Shown piece after piece: positions 37,761 to 46,897 of a DNA stretch of 50,223 nucleotides (positions are counted from its first letter, which is position 1; every line of letters begins with the position of its first letter). The notes under the pieces are model-generated. The model worked only from the letters and a program-made list of their open reading frames with translations, was not told the DNA's origin and did no database searches. This DNA is from Bordetella parapertussis (lineage in GTDB: Bacteria > Pseudomonadota > Gammaproteobacteria > Burkholderiales > Burkholderiaceae_B): the NCBI GenBank assembly GCA_945883615.1, contig CAMCYB010000009.1, forward strand, positions 1 to 50,223. Reading direction: 5' to 3'. The position numbers and the translations under genes were made by a program.

Positions 37761-38525
37761 TTAAAATGTCGGAAGTTGCATAGGTTCGCCACGTAATGCG
37801 GCTAGCCTGGCTTGCACCATAATGGCTTTCATTTGCCTAATGGCGTTTTCCCAACCGTCAAAAATAGCTTGAGCGACGATAGCATGACCAATGTTTAATT
37901 CTGCAATGCCTGGTAAGGCCGCAATCGCTTGTACATTTTGGTAATGCAAACCGTGACCCGCATTGACACGCAAACCTAAACCTACCGCTTGGGCAATAGC
38001 AACTTTTAAACGCTCAATTTCATGGTGACATTGTTCAACTGAACGGGCCTCAGCATACGCACCCGTATGCAATTCGATAATGCGAGCGCCCGAGCGATAG
38101 GCTGCTTCTATTTGTTGTGCATCAGGGTCAATGAAAAGTGACACATGAATGCCTTGATCTTGCAAGGTTGCCACAGCTGATGCAACCTTTGTATAACCGC
38201 CCACCACATCTAAACCGCCCTCAGTTGTTAGTTCAGTGCGCTTTTCAGGGACTAAGCACACGTCATGCGGCTTAACTTTTAAGGCGATATCAATCATTTC
38301 GGAGGTAACTGCGCACTCAAGGTTCATACGTGTCAACAGCTTAGGAAGAATCGCCCACACATCAGCGTCTTGAATGTGGCGCCGGTCTTCACGTAAGTGA
38401 AGCGTGATGAGATCAGCCCCTGCCTGTTCGGCGCGCACGGCAGCTTCGAGTGGGTCGGGATAAATCGTATGACGTTGCTGCCTAAGCGTAGCGACGTGAT
38501 CAATATTGACACCAAGGTCTATCAT
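37761..38525 (-). CDS. pdxJ: Pyridoxine 5'-phosphate synthase
   Basis: Condenses 1-deoxyxylulose 5-phosphate with 3-amino-2-oxopropyl phosphate in vitamin B6 synthesis. 254 residues, TIM barrel. Motifs [15 protein letters not shown] at the N-terminus, [32 protein letters not shown] and [11 protein letters not shown] are conserved in PdxJ. In many proteobacteria pdxJ follows recO and precedes acpS; here acpS is absent and nagZ follows, as I recall for other Burkholderiales lineages. Confidence 0.95.
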   Translation of the reverse strand: MIDLGVNIDHVATLRQQRHTIYPDPLEAAVRAEQAGADLITLHLREDRRHIQDADVWAILPKLLTRMNLECAVTSEMIDIALKVKPHDVCLVPEKRTELTTEGGLDVVGGYTKVASAVATLQDQGIHVSLFIDPDAQQIEAAYRSGARIIELHTGAYAEARSVEQCHHEIERLKVAIAQAVGLGLRVNAGHGLHYQNVQAIAALPGIAELNIGHAIVAQAIFDGWENAIRQMKAIMVQARLAALRGEPMQLPTF

Positions 38526-38589
38526 GATTTTTAGCTTAAAAAAATACGGTTTTAGAGGAATTGTTTATTTCAAAGTTTAAATTTTAATA

Positions 38590-38717
38590 GGTAATAAGCA
38601 ATGGGCAGGTAATAAGCGGGTACTAGACGGGTACTAGACGGGTAATAAGCAGGTTATGGGCAGGTTATGGGCAGGAAAAAGGCTGGTAATAGTCAGGAAA
38701 AAGGCATGTAATCGCCA
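38590..38717. repeat. Degenerate 11-bp tandem array between oprM-like gene and pdxJ
   Basis: After one unit GGTAATAAGCA and a 7-bp partial, ten contiguous 11-bp units follow from 38608: GGTAATAAGCG, GGTACTAGACG (twice), GGTAATAAGCA, GGTTATGGGCA (twice), GGAAAAAGGCT, GGTAATAGTCA, GGAAAAAGGCA, TGTAATCGCCA. Pairwise identical neighbours show local duplication. The rest of the 287-bp gap is A/T-rich without recognisable signals. Confidence 0.85.
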
Positions 38718-38812
38718 AATTGTTTAATAACAAAAACAAGATACGTTCGTAGCCTCAACTGTATCTACCTGATGCAATGATTAAATAAACTCGGCATCTT
38801 TGACATGTCAAA

Positions 38813-40363
38813 CTAATTAGTAGCCTTTTGAATTGCGGCAGTCATGTCGTATTGCGCACCGGGTGTGGCGTTGTCCCAACCACCACCTAAAGCTTTATAA
38901 AAGTTTATACGATTGGCAAATGTTTCAAACAACGTTCCCACCTGCTGGCGCTGGGCAGTAAAGTACTCAACTTCAGCAACTTGCACTTGTAAAAAATTTT
39001 CTATTCCTGCAAAGGATCTGGCATTACTCAAGTTTAGTAGTTTTTGACTTGATTCAGTTTGAGAAGCTCTAGCTATAAGTTGTGATCCAAAGGTAGCCTC
39101 ACCTGCTAAGGCGTCTGATACTTCTTTAAAAGCCACCTGAATGCTTTTTTCATAGGCAGCAATTGCCCCACGTTGGGCCGCATTTGCACCTGACAAGTTT
39201 GATTCAAGGCTGCCACCCGTAAAGATTGGTATTGAAATGGTGGGTGAAAAAGCCCATACTCCGGTGCCAGAAGAGAATAAATCACCCAAAGATGTGCTGG
39301 CGCCGCCGATACCGGTCGTCAAACTAATATTGGGGAAAAAAGCAGCGCGCGCAGCACCGATATTGGCATTAGCAGACAGTAGAAGGTTTTCCGCCTGCCG
39401 AATATCGGGCCTTCTAAACAACAAATCAGCGGGTATTCCGGCAGGAATTCCCGCCATGAAATTCAGCTCTTTAAATGGGCGTTCAGGTGGCAAATTGTCT
39501 GGAATCGTTTGCCCGATTAAAACTGACAACGCATTAAGCGCAAGCGCCCGCTCACGCGTAAAAACCGCCACATCACCTGCAGCCGAATCGAGTACTGATT
39601 TAGCCTGCATCAACGCAATATCAGAGGCCACGCCGGCTTTTGATCTTTCGAGTACCAATTGGTAGTTACTTAAACGTGAACGGAAGGTGTTCTCAGTTAA
39701 CGTCAATAAGGCTTGAGCCACACGCAAGCTTAAATAATTTAACGCTGTATCAGCAATCAAGTTAATTTGAACTCCCCGTGCCACTTCAGCTGATGACAGG
39801 TATTGTTGAAAAGCGGCTTCAGAAAGATTACGCAAGCGACCAAAAAGATCTATTTCAAACGCAGTCACCCCAACCTCTGCTTGGTACAAACTGGTCACGG
39901 TTGATACATTATTCCCTGAACTGCCAGGGATCAGTTGGCGCTGTTTGACACCCCCTACCCCGGCACCAATTTGTGGAAAAAGTTCGCCGCGCTGAACGCC
40001 CCAAAGCGCTTGCGCTTGGTCCATACGGGCAACAGCAATACGAAAATCGCGATTATTTTCAAGCGCAATGTTAATCAGAGCAAGTAACCGTGGATCTAGA
40101 AAAAAATCTTGCCATGCAATGTTGGCCGCATTGTTAACGTTCGGCTCGTTTTTGTTGACGACCGTTTGATTTGAAAGCTGTTCAGCCGTTTGTTTTTGTT
40201 GACTAATTTTGCCAGATTGCGCATCGTACTGGGTTTGATCTAATTCAGGCCAACTTTGCGACACGGGTGAAGGCGGTCGAACATAATTGGGCGCCATATT
40301 ACACCCCGCGAGAGAAACACCCACCAACAAAGTGATTAAATACTTTTGAGTAGCGCATTTCAT
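38813..40363 (-). CDS. Outer-membrane factor lipoprotein of RND efflux pump (OprM/NodT family)
   Basis: TolC-like outer-membrane channel of a tripartite pump. 516 residues; lipoprotein signal with lipobox LAGC (C21), then NMAPNYVRPP typical of OprM-type proteins. Two OEP repeats, the second with LLFRRPDIRQAENLLLSANANIGAARAAFFPNISLT, the hallmark of the family. A 45-residue Gln/Asn-rich insertion (about 50-85) near the N-terminus is unusual. Start ATG overlaps the end of the pump gene by 4 bp. Confidence 0.93.
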   Translation of the reverse strand: MKCATQKYLITLLVGVSLAGCNMAPNYVRPPSPVSQSWPELDQTQYDAQSGKISQQKQTAEQLSNQTVVNKNEPNVNNAANIAWQDFFLDPRLLALINIALENNRDFRIAVARMDQAQALWGVQRGELFPQIGAGVGGVKQRQLIPGSSGNNVSTVTSLYQAEVGVTAFEIDLFGRLRNLSEAAFQQYLSSAEVARGVQINLIADTALNYLSLRVAQALLTLTENTFRSRLSNYQLVLERSKAGVASDIALMQAKSVLDSAAGDVAVFTRERALALNALSVLIGQTIPDNLPPERPFKELNFMAGIPAGIPADLLFRRPDIRQAENLLLSANANIGAARAAFFPNISLTTGIGGASTSLGDLFSSGTGVWAFSPTISIPIFTGGSLESNLSGANAAQRGAIAAYEKSIQVAFKEVSDALAGEATFGSQLIARASQTESSQKLLNLSNARSFAGIENFLQVQVAEVEYFTAQRQQVGTLFETFANRINFYKALGGGWDNATPGAQYDMTAAIQKATN

Positions 40364-43300
40364 GACGCACCTCCCTTATCGACACTTTGTTTTTTTTCAG
40401 CAGGGTTCTTGGGCTTAACAAAATTCGGCGCAACCGCTGGGTGGCCGTGTTCTTTTTCAAATTCCCGAGCTTGCACACCAAGAAGTTTGGGTTTGGTTTT
40501 GAAAAATGACAAGACCACCACAAAGAAAACGGGTACAAAAATCACGGCAAAAGGAGTGGCCGCCAACATGCCCCCCAAGACCCCAAAGCCAACCGCTTGT
40601 TGGCTTGCGGCGCCAGCACCTGACGCCAACGTCAGTGGCACCACACCCAAAATGAATGCTAACGATGTCATTAGAATAGGTCTAAAACGCAACCGTGATG
40701 ATTCAATCGTCGCCTCGTATAAACCCATGCCGCGTGCATTTAAATCTTTGGCAAACTCAACAATTAGAATTGCGTTTTTGGCTGATAGACCAATGACTGT
40801 CACCATACCAACCTGAAAATACACGTCATTACTCATGCCCAGCGCACTGACCATTGCAACAGCACCCAACATACCCAGCGGTACAACTAACATGACCGCC
40901 AACGGTATCGCCCAGCTTTCATACAAAGCAGCCAACACTAAAAATACAACCATAATTGCCAATGCCATCAGCATAGGTGCTTGCGCACCAGCTTGCTTTT
41001 CTTGGTATGAAAGACCCGTCCATTCAAAACCAAAGCCAGGGGGTAGTTCAGACATTAACGACTGCATCGCGTTCATCGCTTGCCCAGATGAATAACCCGG
41101 TGCGGCTGAACCTGATATGCGAACGGTGTCGTAGCTGTTATAGCGCACAACTTGAGTCGGCCCTCGCAACCAATCTGCCGTAACAAACGCAGACAAAGGC
41201 ACCATTTCACCCTGAGTATTGCGCGCATTTAATCGCAACACTTGTTCAAGGTTCATACGAAAATCAGCGTCGGCTTGAACCCAGATATTTTGCATCCAGC
41301 CTAAATTTGGAAATTTACCGACAAATGAACCGCCTATCGCTGTGCCCAAAACTTCGGCCGCCTGCGGAAAATCAACACCTAAGGCAGCTGCTTTTTGGCG
41401 ATCAATGGTTAGGCTAAGCTGAGAGCCTGGACCTAAACCTGATATACGAACCTGCGACAACACCGGATTCTGTGTAGAGGCTGCCAGTAACTGCCCAGCC
41501 GCAGACATTAACGCACCGTAGCCTAGATCACCTCGATCTTGTAGTCGAAAATCGAAACCTGACGCATTACCTAAAGCAGAAATAGCGGGTGGCAAGACTG
41601 CAAACACAAGCGCATCGGGCACTGTACTCATCAAAAAACCTGTTGCTTGCCCTGCAACGGCTTGCGCTGACATACCTGGACCATGACGTTCTGAAAAATC
41701 TTTTAAGGTCACAAATGCCAAGGCCGCATTGAGACCACTACCGTTAAAACTAAAGCCTTGAACGGCAATCACATTTTGTACAGCCGGTTGTTTTAAAAAG
41801 TAATCTTCAACTTTATTGATCACCTCTTGAGTGCGCGTTGTGGTCGCCCCCGCAGGTAATTCAATGTTGGCAATAACATAGCCTTGGTCTTCTTCTGGTA
41901 AAAAAGCACCCGGCAAGCGCATGTAAAGAAAACCCATAACCACCACCAACACCAAGTAGATCACCATATAGCGACCGCCTTGGTGAATGATGCGGCTAAT
42001 AAAGCTTTCATAACGCTTAGTTGAGCGGTTAAAAAAACGATTAAAAGCACCGAAAAAACCACGCTTTTCTTCGTGATGCCCCTTACGAATAGGCTTCAAA
42101 ATTGTGGCACACAGTGCAGGTGTAAAAGTTAAGGCCAAAAAAGCTGAAAACAAAATTGAAATAGCCATCGCCACGGCAAACTGTTGATAAATGACACCCA
42201 CGGAACCCGACATAAAGGCTAAGGGCAAAAACACCACAGTTAAGACTGCTGTGATGCCAATAATCGCACCCGATATTTGAGGCATCGCTTTGCAGGTTGC
42301 CTCATAGGGTGATATGCCCTCTTCGGCCATGATGCGTTCAACGTTTTCAACCACCACAATCGCATCATCAACCAAAATACCAATGGCCAAAACCATTGCA
42401 AACATCGTTAACACGTTAATTGAAAACCCCATTGCATTCATAATGGCAAATGCACCCAACATGGCTACCGGAACCACCAATGCTGGAATTAAGGTGTAGC
42501 GAACATTTTGCAAAAACAAGTACATCACTAAAAAAACTAAAACCATTGCTTCGAGTAAGGTGTGCACCACCTGCTCAATTGAGACCTCAACATAAGGTGC
42601 TGTGTTGTAGGGAATGCTGTAAGTGACGCCTTGAGGAAAAAAAGCAGACAACGATTTAAGTGTTTCTTGAACCCCTAAAGCCGTCTCTAAAGCATTGGCG
42701 TCAGGTGCCAAAACAATCGCGAATGCAGCTGTGGGCTGCGCATTTAAACGCGCACTAAACTGATAATTGTCAGCGCCCACTTCAACCCGTGCCACGTCGC
42801 TTAATTTAATTGACGAACCATCAGCATTTGCGCGTAAAACCACCGCCTCAAAATCGCTGACTGTGCTGAGCTGGCCGTTACTTAAAATCGTGGCTGAGAA
42901 GCGCTCTGAAGTGGGGTTGGGTGGCCCACCCATAACACCCCCAGCGATCAAAATGTTTTGTGCAACGAGGGCTTTGTTCACTTCGCTCACGCTCAGCTTT
43001 AGACCGGTTAACTTGTCAGGGTTTAACCAAATTCGCATAGCTCTAGGGGCGGCGAACAGCTGAAATTGCCCGACACCGGGCACGCGTGAAACAGGGTTTT
43101 GCACATTTCGTGTAATGTAATCAGCCAAGCCTGTTTGATTTAAACTGCCATCTGACGAGGACAGTGTACCAATCATTAAAAAACCTGTGCTCTTTTGACG
43201 AAACAGCAAGCCCTGCACATTCACGGCTTGGGGCAATTGCGCGGCAACGTTTGCAACACGATTTTGTACATCGACTTGGGCTTCGTCTGGATCAGTACCT

Positions 43301-43587
43301 GGTGCAAACGTCGCGGTGATTTGAGATTGCCCGCTGGCGTCACTGACCGACTCATAGTAGAGCAAGCCTTTAGCTCCGTTTAATTGATTTTCAATGATAC
43401 TGGTAACCGAACGTGCGACCTCTTCAGCTGATGCACCGGCATAGTTGGCAGTGATTTGAATCGAAGGCGGGGCAACGTTTGGGTATTGCGATATCGGCAT
43501 GACACGAAGGGCGGCAATGCCGAGAAACGTAACTAAAATGGCTACGACCCAAGCAAATATAGGGCGGTCTGTAAAAAACTGGGGCAT
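40360..43587 (-). CDS. RND multidrug efflux transporter, HAE1 family (AcrB/MexB type)
   Basis: Proton-driven inner-membrane pump expelling hydrophobic drugs. 1075 residues, twelve helices and two large periplasmic loops. N-terminus FFTDRPIFAWVVAILVTFLG; the proton-relay aspartates in TM4 appear in GILVDDAIVVVENVERIM; motif-rich SGSVGVIYQQFAVAMA and the TM10-11 region GLSAKNAILIVEFAKDL contain the relay lysine. Resembles AcrB/MexB/TtgB rather than heavy-metal CzcA pumps. Middle gene of adaptor-pump-channel operon. No TetR-type repressor is adjacent. Confidence 0.95.
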   Translation of the reverse strand: MPQFFTDRPIFAWVVAILVTFLGIAALRVMPISQYPNVAPPSIQITANYAGASAEEVARSVTSIIENQLNGAKGLLYYESVSDASGQSQITATFAPGTDPDEAQVDVQNRVANVAAQLPQAVNVQGLLFRQKSTGFLMIGTLSSSDGSLNQTGLADYITRNVQNPVSRVPGVGQFQLFAAPRAMRIWLNPDKLTGLKLSVSEVNKALVAQNILIAGGVMGGPPNPTSERFSATILSNGQLSTVSDFEAVVLRANADGSSIKLSDVARVEVGADNYQFSARLNAQPTAAFAIVLAPDANALETALGVQETLKSLSAFFPQGVTYSIPYNTAPYVEVSIEQVVHTLLEAMVLVFLVMYLFLQNVRYTLIPALVVPVAMLGAFAIMNAMGFSINVLTMFAMVLAIGILVDDAIVVVENVERIMAEEGISPYEATCKAMPQISGAIIGITAVLTVVFLPLAFMSGSVGVIYQQFAVAMAISILFSAFLALTFTPALCATILKPIRKGHHEEKRGFFGAFNRFFNRSTKRYESFISRIIHQGGRYMVIYLVLVVVMGFLYMRLPGAFLPEEDQGYVIANIELPAGATTTRTQEVINKVEDYFLKQPAVQNVIAVQGFSFNGSGLNAALAFVTLKDFSERHGPGMSAQAVAGQATGFLMSTVPDALVFAVLPPAISALGNASGFDFRLQDRGDLGYGALMSAAGQLLAASTQNPVLSQVRISGLGPGSQLSLTIDRQKAAALGVDFPQAAEVLGTAIGGSFVGKFPNLGWMQNIWVQADADFRMNLEQVLRLNARNTQGEMVPLSAFVTADWLRGPTQVVRYNSYDTVRISGSAAPGYSSGQAMNAMQSLMSELPPGFGFEWTGLSYQEKQAGAQAPMLMALAIMVVFLVLAALYESWAIPLAVMLVVPLGMLGAVAMVSALGMSNDVYFQVGMVTVIGLSAKNAILIVEFAKDLNARGMGLYEATIESSRLRFRPILMTSLAFILGVVPLTLASGAGAASQQAVGFGVLGGMLAATPFAVIFVPVFFVVVLSFFKTKPKLLGVQAREFEKEHGHPAVAPNFVKPKNPAEKKQSVDKGGAS

Positions 43588-43614
43588 GTGTATCGCTTCG
43601 CTTTTGAATGCGGG

Positions 43615-44736
43615 TTAAGAGCCCACTTGCCAAGGTTTGGCATTGACAGGGGCGCCCGGGCGAATTTTTTGGAGCCCCTCAACGATGACTTGGTCACCCG
43701 CCATAAGACCTTCAGAAATAATGGTGCCACGCTCAGTGGTGGTGCCAACCTTAACAGGCACTAATTTTGCAACCCCCTCTTTGACAACGTAGACACTGGT
43801 TTTGCCATCTGCCGTACGTTGTAATGCTTGCTGCGGCACAGTCAAAGCGTTCGGCTCACGGCCCTGTTCAATGCGAACACGCACAAACATGCCCGGTAAT
43901 AATTTTAAGTCTGGGTTAATCACTTCGACCCTGAGCACCACTTCGCCCGTACTAGGGTTAACTGTAAACCCCGTAAACAGCAAGCGGCCGGGATGATCAT
44001 AAAGTGAACCATCTTCAAGTATCACATCAACTTTCGCGGCATCATCACTAATTTGCGTCATGGTGCCTTGACGAAACGCCTGTCGCAGTTTGGCCAGTTG
44101 TGCAGAAGACTGATTAACATCGACATAAACGGGACTTATTTGTTGCACCAAGGCCATTTGTGTCGCCGTAGAGGCCTCAACCAACGTACCCTCTGTAACC
44201 AATGCTCGCCCGACTCTGCCATCAATGGGTGAGGTCACCAAGGTATAGTCTAAGTTGATTTGCGCCAACTGCAATTGCGCTTGAGCCCCTAACACTGAAG
44301 CCGCAGCTTGTGCCGCACGGGCTAGAGCATCGTCATATTCTTGACGACTGACCGCATTTATTTTGACTAATGGGGCATAGCGTTTAGCCAAAGCCGCTGT
44401 TGCCAAGGCATCGGCTTTAGCCCGCTGAACATCTGCTTGGGCTTGGCTTAAGGCTGCTTGATAAGGGGCCGGATCAATTTCAAACAGCACATCACCTGCT
44501 TTAACATCACCACCTTGGGTAAAGGTTATTTTTTTGACAATACCTGTGACACGCGCTCGAATTTGGGCATCACGTATTGCATCTACACGGCCGGGCAAAT
44601 TAGCAAATATTGTTGCAGTGTGGGGCTCAACTGAAACGGTACTGACCAGTGTGGGTGGGCGCTGCCCACCCTTTTGATCTTTTTCACAACCTATTAATGT
44701 AAGTGCTACAACAACGACTAAAAACAACTGACGCAT
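43615..44736 (-). CDS. RND efflux periplasmic adaptor lipoprotein (AcrA/MexA type)
   Basis: Membrane-fusion protein bridging pump and channel. 373 residues; lipobox LIGC with C17; lipoyl/barrel-sandwich halves (RVTGIVKKITFTQGGDVKAGDVLFEIDP; DYTLVTSPIDGRVGRALVTEGTLV) flank an alpha-helical hairpin rich in Ala/Gln (about 90-160). Ends with GLQKIRPGAPVNAKPW, as in AcrA/MexA. It lies 27 bp before the pump gene. Confidence 0.94.
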   Translation of the reverse strand: MRQLFLVVVVALTLIGCEKDQKGGQRPPTLVSTVSVEPHTATIFANLPGRVDAIRDAQIRARVTGIVKKITFTQGGDVKAGDVLFEIDPAPYQAALSQAQADVQRAKADALATAALAKRYAPLVKINAVSRQEYDDALARAAQAAASVLGAQAQLQLAQINLDYTLVTSPIDGRVGRALVTEGTLVEASTATQMALVQQISPVYVDVNQSSAQLAKLRQAFRQGTMTQISDDAAKVDVILEDGSLYDHPGRLLFTGFTVNPSTGEVVLRVEVINPDLKLLPGMFVRVRIEQGREPNALTVPQQALQRTADGKTSVYVVKEGVAKLVPVKVGTTTERGTIISEGLMAGDQVIVEGLQKIRPGAPVNAKPWQVGS

Positions 44737-44750
44737 AAGTCAAAAACCTT

Positions 44751-45377
44751 TTATTTTTTAGGCATAACAGGAGCTGGTACTGCTTGTGAAGGCACGGCTG
44801 CAAACGGATAGTAAGCAAATATTTGCGACACATCTAAACTGAGTTTATTGACCGATGTATCATTTTTAAAATCATCAATTTCGCTTTTTGAGACCCCTTC
44901 CCAAACCAGCTGTTTTTTTCGTGCGTCGATCAGGTCAATTTTAATGATGCCATTGGTGTATTGAACCATCGTCGGCCCAAAGCCGTACCCGCCATAACCT
45001 GGCCAGGGCTGATACCAGCCCCCATCAAAACCATAGGGACCCCAAGCCATAGGGGGCGGCGCCACATACTGCGTTTCATTTTTAATCTTGATAAAAAAAT
45101 TAACTAACAAATCTGGGTTTTGAGCCTGGTAAACATAACCGCGCTGTGTCATTTGATTATTGACTGATTCTTTTAAGCGAGCAGTCACGATCGTTGTGTA
45201 ACCCCCACTATCAGTTCCTAAGGGATCAGCAAAAGCGTACGTTTTGTAGGCTGCAAAGTTTGCATTATGGTCGTAATCAGTTGAAATTTGTGGAGCGTTA
45301 AAACTTGCGCACGCCCCCAGAACCAATGTTGATGACAAGCAAATTACACCTAATAATTTACGAAATATGTGTTGCAT
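44751..45377 (-). CDS. DUF4136 lipoprotein
   Basis: 208 residues with lipoprotein signal (MQHIFRKLLG...LVLGAC) and a DUF4136 body: STDYDHNANFAAYKTYAFADP near the start, then a Gly/Tyr/Pro-rich strip (YGFDGGWYQPWPGYGGYGFGP) and the LIDARKKQLVWEGVSKSEID motif. Function of the family is unknown. I use the ATG at 45377, with AAAGGG six nucleotides upstream, over the GTG at 45395. It is 14 bp from the adaptor gene and so is probably co-transcribed with the pump. Confidence 0.87.
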   Translation of the reverse strand: MQHIFRKLLGVICLSSTLVLGACASFNAPQISTDYDHNANFAAYKTYAFADPLGTDSGGYTTIVTARLKESVNNQMTQRGYVYQAQNPDLLVNFFIKIKNETQYVAPPPMAWGPYGFDGGWYQPWPGYGGYGFGPTMVQYTNGIIKIDLIDARKKQLVWEGVSKSEIDDFKNDTSVNKLSLDVSQIFAYYPFAAVPSQAVPAPVMPKK

Positions 45378-45436
45378 AAAAAACCCTTTGATCACCTGTA
45401 GGAATTAATTTTAATTTATCACTAGGTTACCCTGAT

Positions 45437-46180
45437 CTAAGCGAGTAACCATTGACTTAACCCACTTGCGAGCGGGCAATTGATACTGCTTTTCAACTTG
45501 CTGAGCCCTTTCATATAAATCAGCCCAAGACACCTGAAGGGGGGGCCTTTAAAAGCCAACACAATTTGATTGCCTTCGTCAATTTGTGGCAAAAACAATA
45601 GGCGCCCAGCAAAGGCTGACTCAATGTTGCGTACATTTCGGGCAAAACTCTCGTGGGCGCCAAAAAGGTTTACAACCATTATGCCAACCGAAGACAAGAC
45701 ACCGTAACAACTTTTATAGAAATCATATGAGTCACGAACAGGTCCGCGCGCTTGAGTGTCGTACAAATCGACCATTAAGATGTCACAAGTATGATGATTT
45801 GCTGATTTTTGCACCCATTTTCCCGCATCATCTTGAAAAACCTCAAATTTTGGTTGGCTTGAAAGTTTAAAAAACTGTTGGCAGACACGAATGACATGGG
45901 GGTTCCATTCGACAACCCACAACTGATTTGGCAAGTGTTTCAGGCAAAATCGGGTTAATGCACCAGCACCTAAACCTAATTGACCAATCATGGCATCAGC
46001 TTGGGGTTGTAAGAACAATAACCAAGCCATCATTTGTTGGGTATAGGCTAAGACGAGGCGGTTGGGCTGAGTCACTTGCATGGCACCCTGCACCCAAGGT
46101 GAGTCAAAATGCAAGTATCTGACCCCTGCTTGCTCTGAAACCACGGGTTGATCAAGGGTTGCTAAGGGGAGCTTTTTCAT
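45437..46180 (-). CDS. Spermidine synthase-like methyltransferase-fold protein with frameshifted C-terminus
   Basis: Rossmann-fold protein of the SpeE-like group: MIGQLGLGAGALTRFCLKHLP is the nucleotide/SAM loop, VVEWNPHVIRVCQQFF the acidic beta-2 end, DILMVDLYDTQARGPVRDSYDFYKSCY the active-site strand. True spermidine synthases have an N-terminal beta-barrel and are about 280 residues; this one is shorter, so substrate is uncertain. After LAFKGPP a run of seven C (45545-45539 on the coding strand) puts the rest out of phase. In the neighbouring frame the sequence continues plausibly (QVSWADLYERAQQVEK, LPARKWVKSM) to a TAA at 45411-45413. The present frame ends at 45437 with an unconvincing tail. 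Confidence 0.78.
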   Translation of the reverse strand: MKKLPLATLDQPVVSEQAGVRYLHFDSPWVQGAMQVTQPNRLVLAYTQQMMAWLLFLQPQADAMIGQLGLGAGALTRFCLKHLPNQLWVVEWNPHVIRVCQQFFKLSSQPKFEVFQDDAGKWVQKSANHHTCDILMVDLYDTQARGPVRDSYDFYKSCYGVLSSVGIMVVNLFGAHESFARNVRNIESAFAGRLLFLPQIDEGNQIVLAFKGPPFRCLGLIYMKGLSKLKSSINCPLASGLSQWLLA

Positions 46181-46390
46181 AGACGTTGCGCCATCAGTAT
46201 TAACCCGCTAAAATAGAAGGCTATAAGTAGTATAGTGCTTGTTTAAAATAGTGCTTGATTCATTTAAACCCATTTCCTCAATCCAAAAATTGGTCATTTC
46301 GGTTTGGGTCATCTTGAATCAGCGTTTATTAACGAATTTAAGAATACGTGTTGGTTTCTCAGTTTAAACGCACATGCGTGTAAACGCTTA

Positions 46391-46408
46391 ACCGCCCCCC
46401 TCGGCGGT
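46391..46408 (+). other. Hairpin in the rpmE2 leader
   Basis: ACCGCC (46391-46396), loop of six, GGCGGT (46403-46408), about 50 bp before the rpmE2 ATG. It could be part of an autoregulatory leader, but nothing identifies a known ribosomal-protein leader. The rest of 46181-46456 shows no gene. Confidence 0.35.
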
Positions 46409-46456
46409 CAACGCACTGATACCTTCGGCGACTCGCTCAACCCTAACGGAATTAAA

Positions 46457-46726
46457 ATGAAAGAAGGCGTTCACCCTAACTACCACGATGTTGTGTTTCT
46501 TGACCAACAAACAGGTAATCAGTTCATCACACGTTCAACGCTCACCAGCCGTGACAGCATCGAAATTGATGGCAAAAAATTACCTTTGTTCAAATGTGAA
46601 GTCACTTCTGAATCACATCCTTTTTACACGGGCGCACAAACGCGTATCGTCGAAGCCGGTCGTGTTGAAAGATTCCGTGCCCGTTTTGCTCGTACATCTG
46701 GTACTCGCGCTAAGACCCCTGCTTGA
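46457..46726 (+). CDS. rpmE2: 50S ribosomal protein L31 type B
   Basis: 89 residues starting MKEGVHPNYHDVVFLD, the type-B L31 signature, with SHPFYTGAQ and the ARF motif near the end. It has a single Cys and lacks the zinc-binding cysteines of type A, so it is the zinc-independent form. The ATG at 46457 is chosen although the frame is open further upstream, because homology begins there. An intrinsic terminator follows 20 bp later. Confidence 0.95.
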   Translation: MKEGVHPNYHDVVFLDQQTGNQFITRSTLTSRDSIEIDGKKLPLFKCEVTSESHPFYTGAQTRIVEAGRVERFRARFARTSGTRAKTPA

Positions 46727-46746
46727 TGTCTGCATAACCAGAAATG

Positions 46747-46773
46747 AAAAAGGCAGCCAGTGGCTGCCTTTTT
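46747..46773 (+). terminator. Intrinsic terminator of rpmE2
   Basis: AAAAAGGCAGCC (46747-46758), loop AGT, GGCTGCCTTTTT (46762-46773): a G/C-rich 7-bp stem flanked by A-run and T-run, a textbook and potentially bidirectional terminator. Confidence 0.92.
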
Positions 46774-46897
46774 AATGAGTATGATTTTTAAATAAAGACA
46801 TTACTTATGTTTTGTTTAAATACACCCTTCATGGCTGACCATCTTTGGGCTTCATTTAAGATAAGTAAAATTGTCATTGGCCTAAAGTTTGCCCAAC

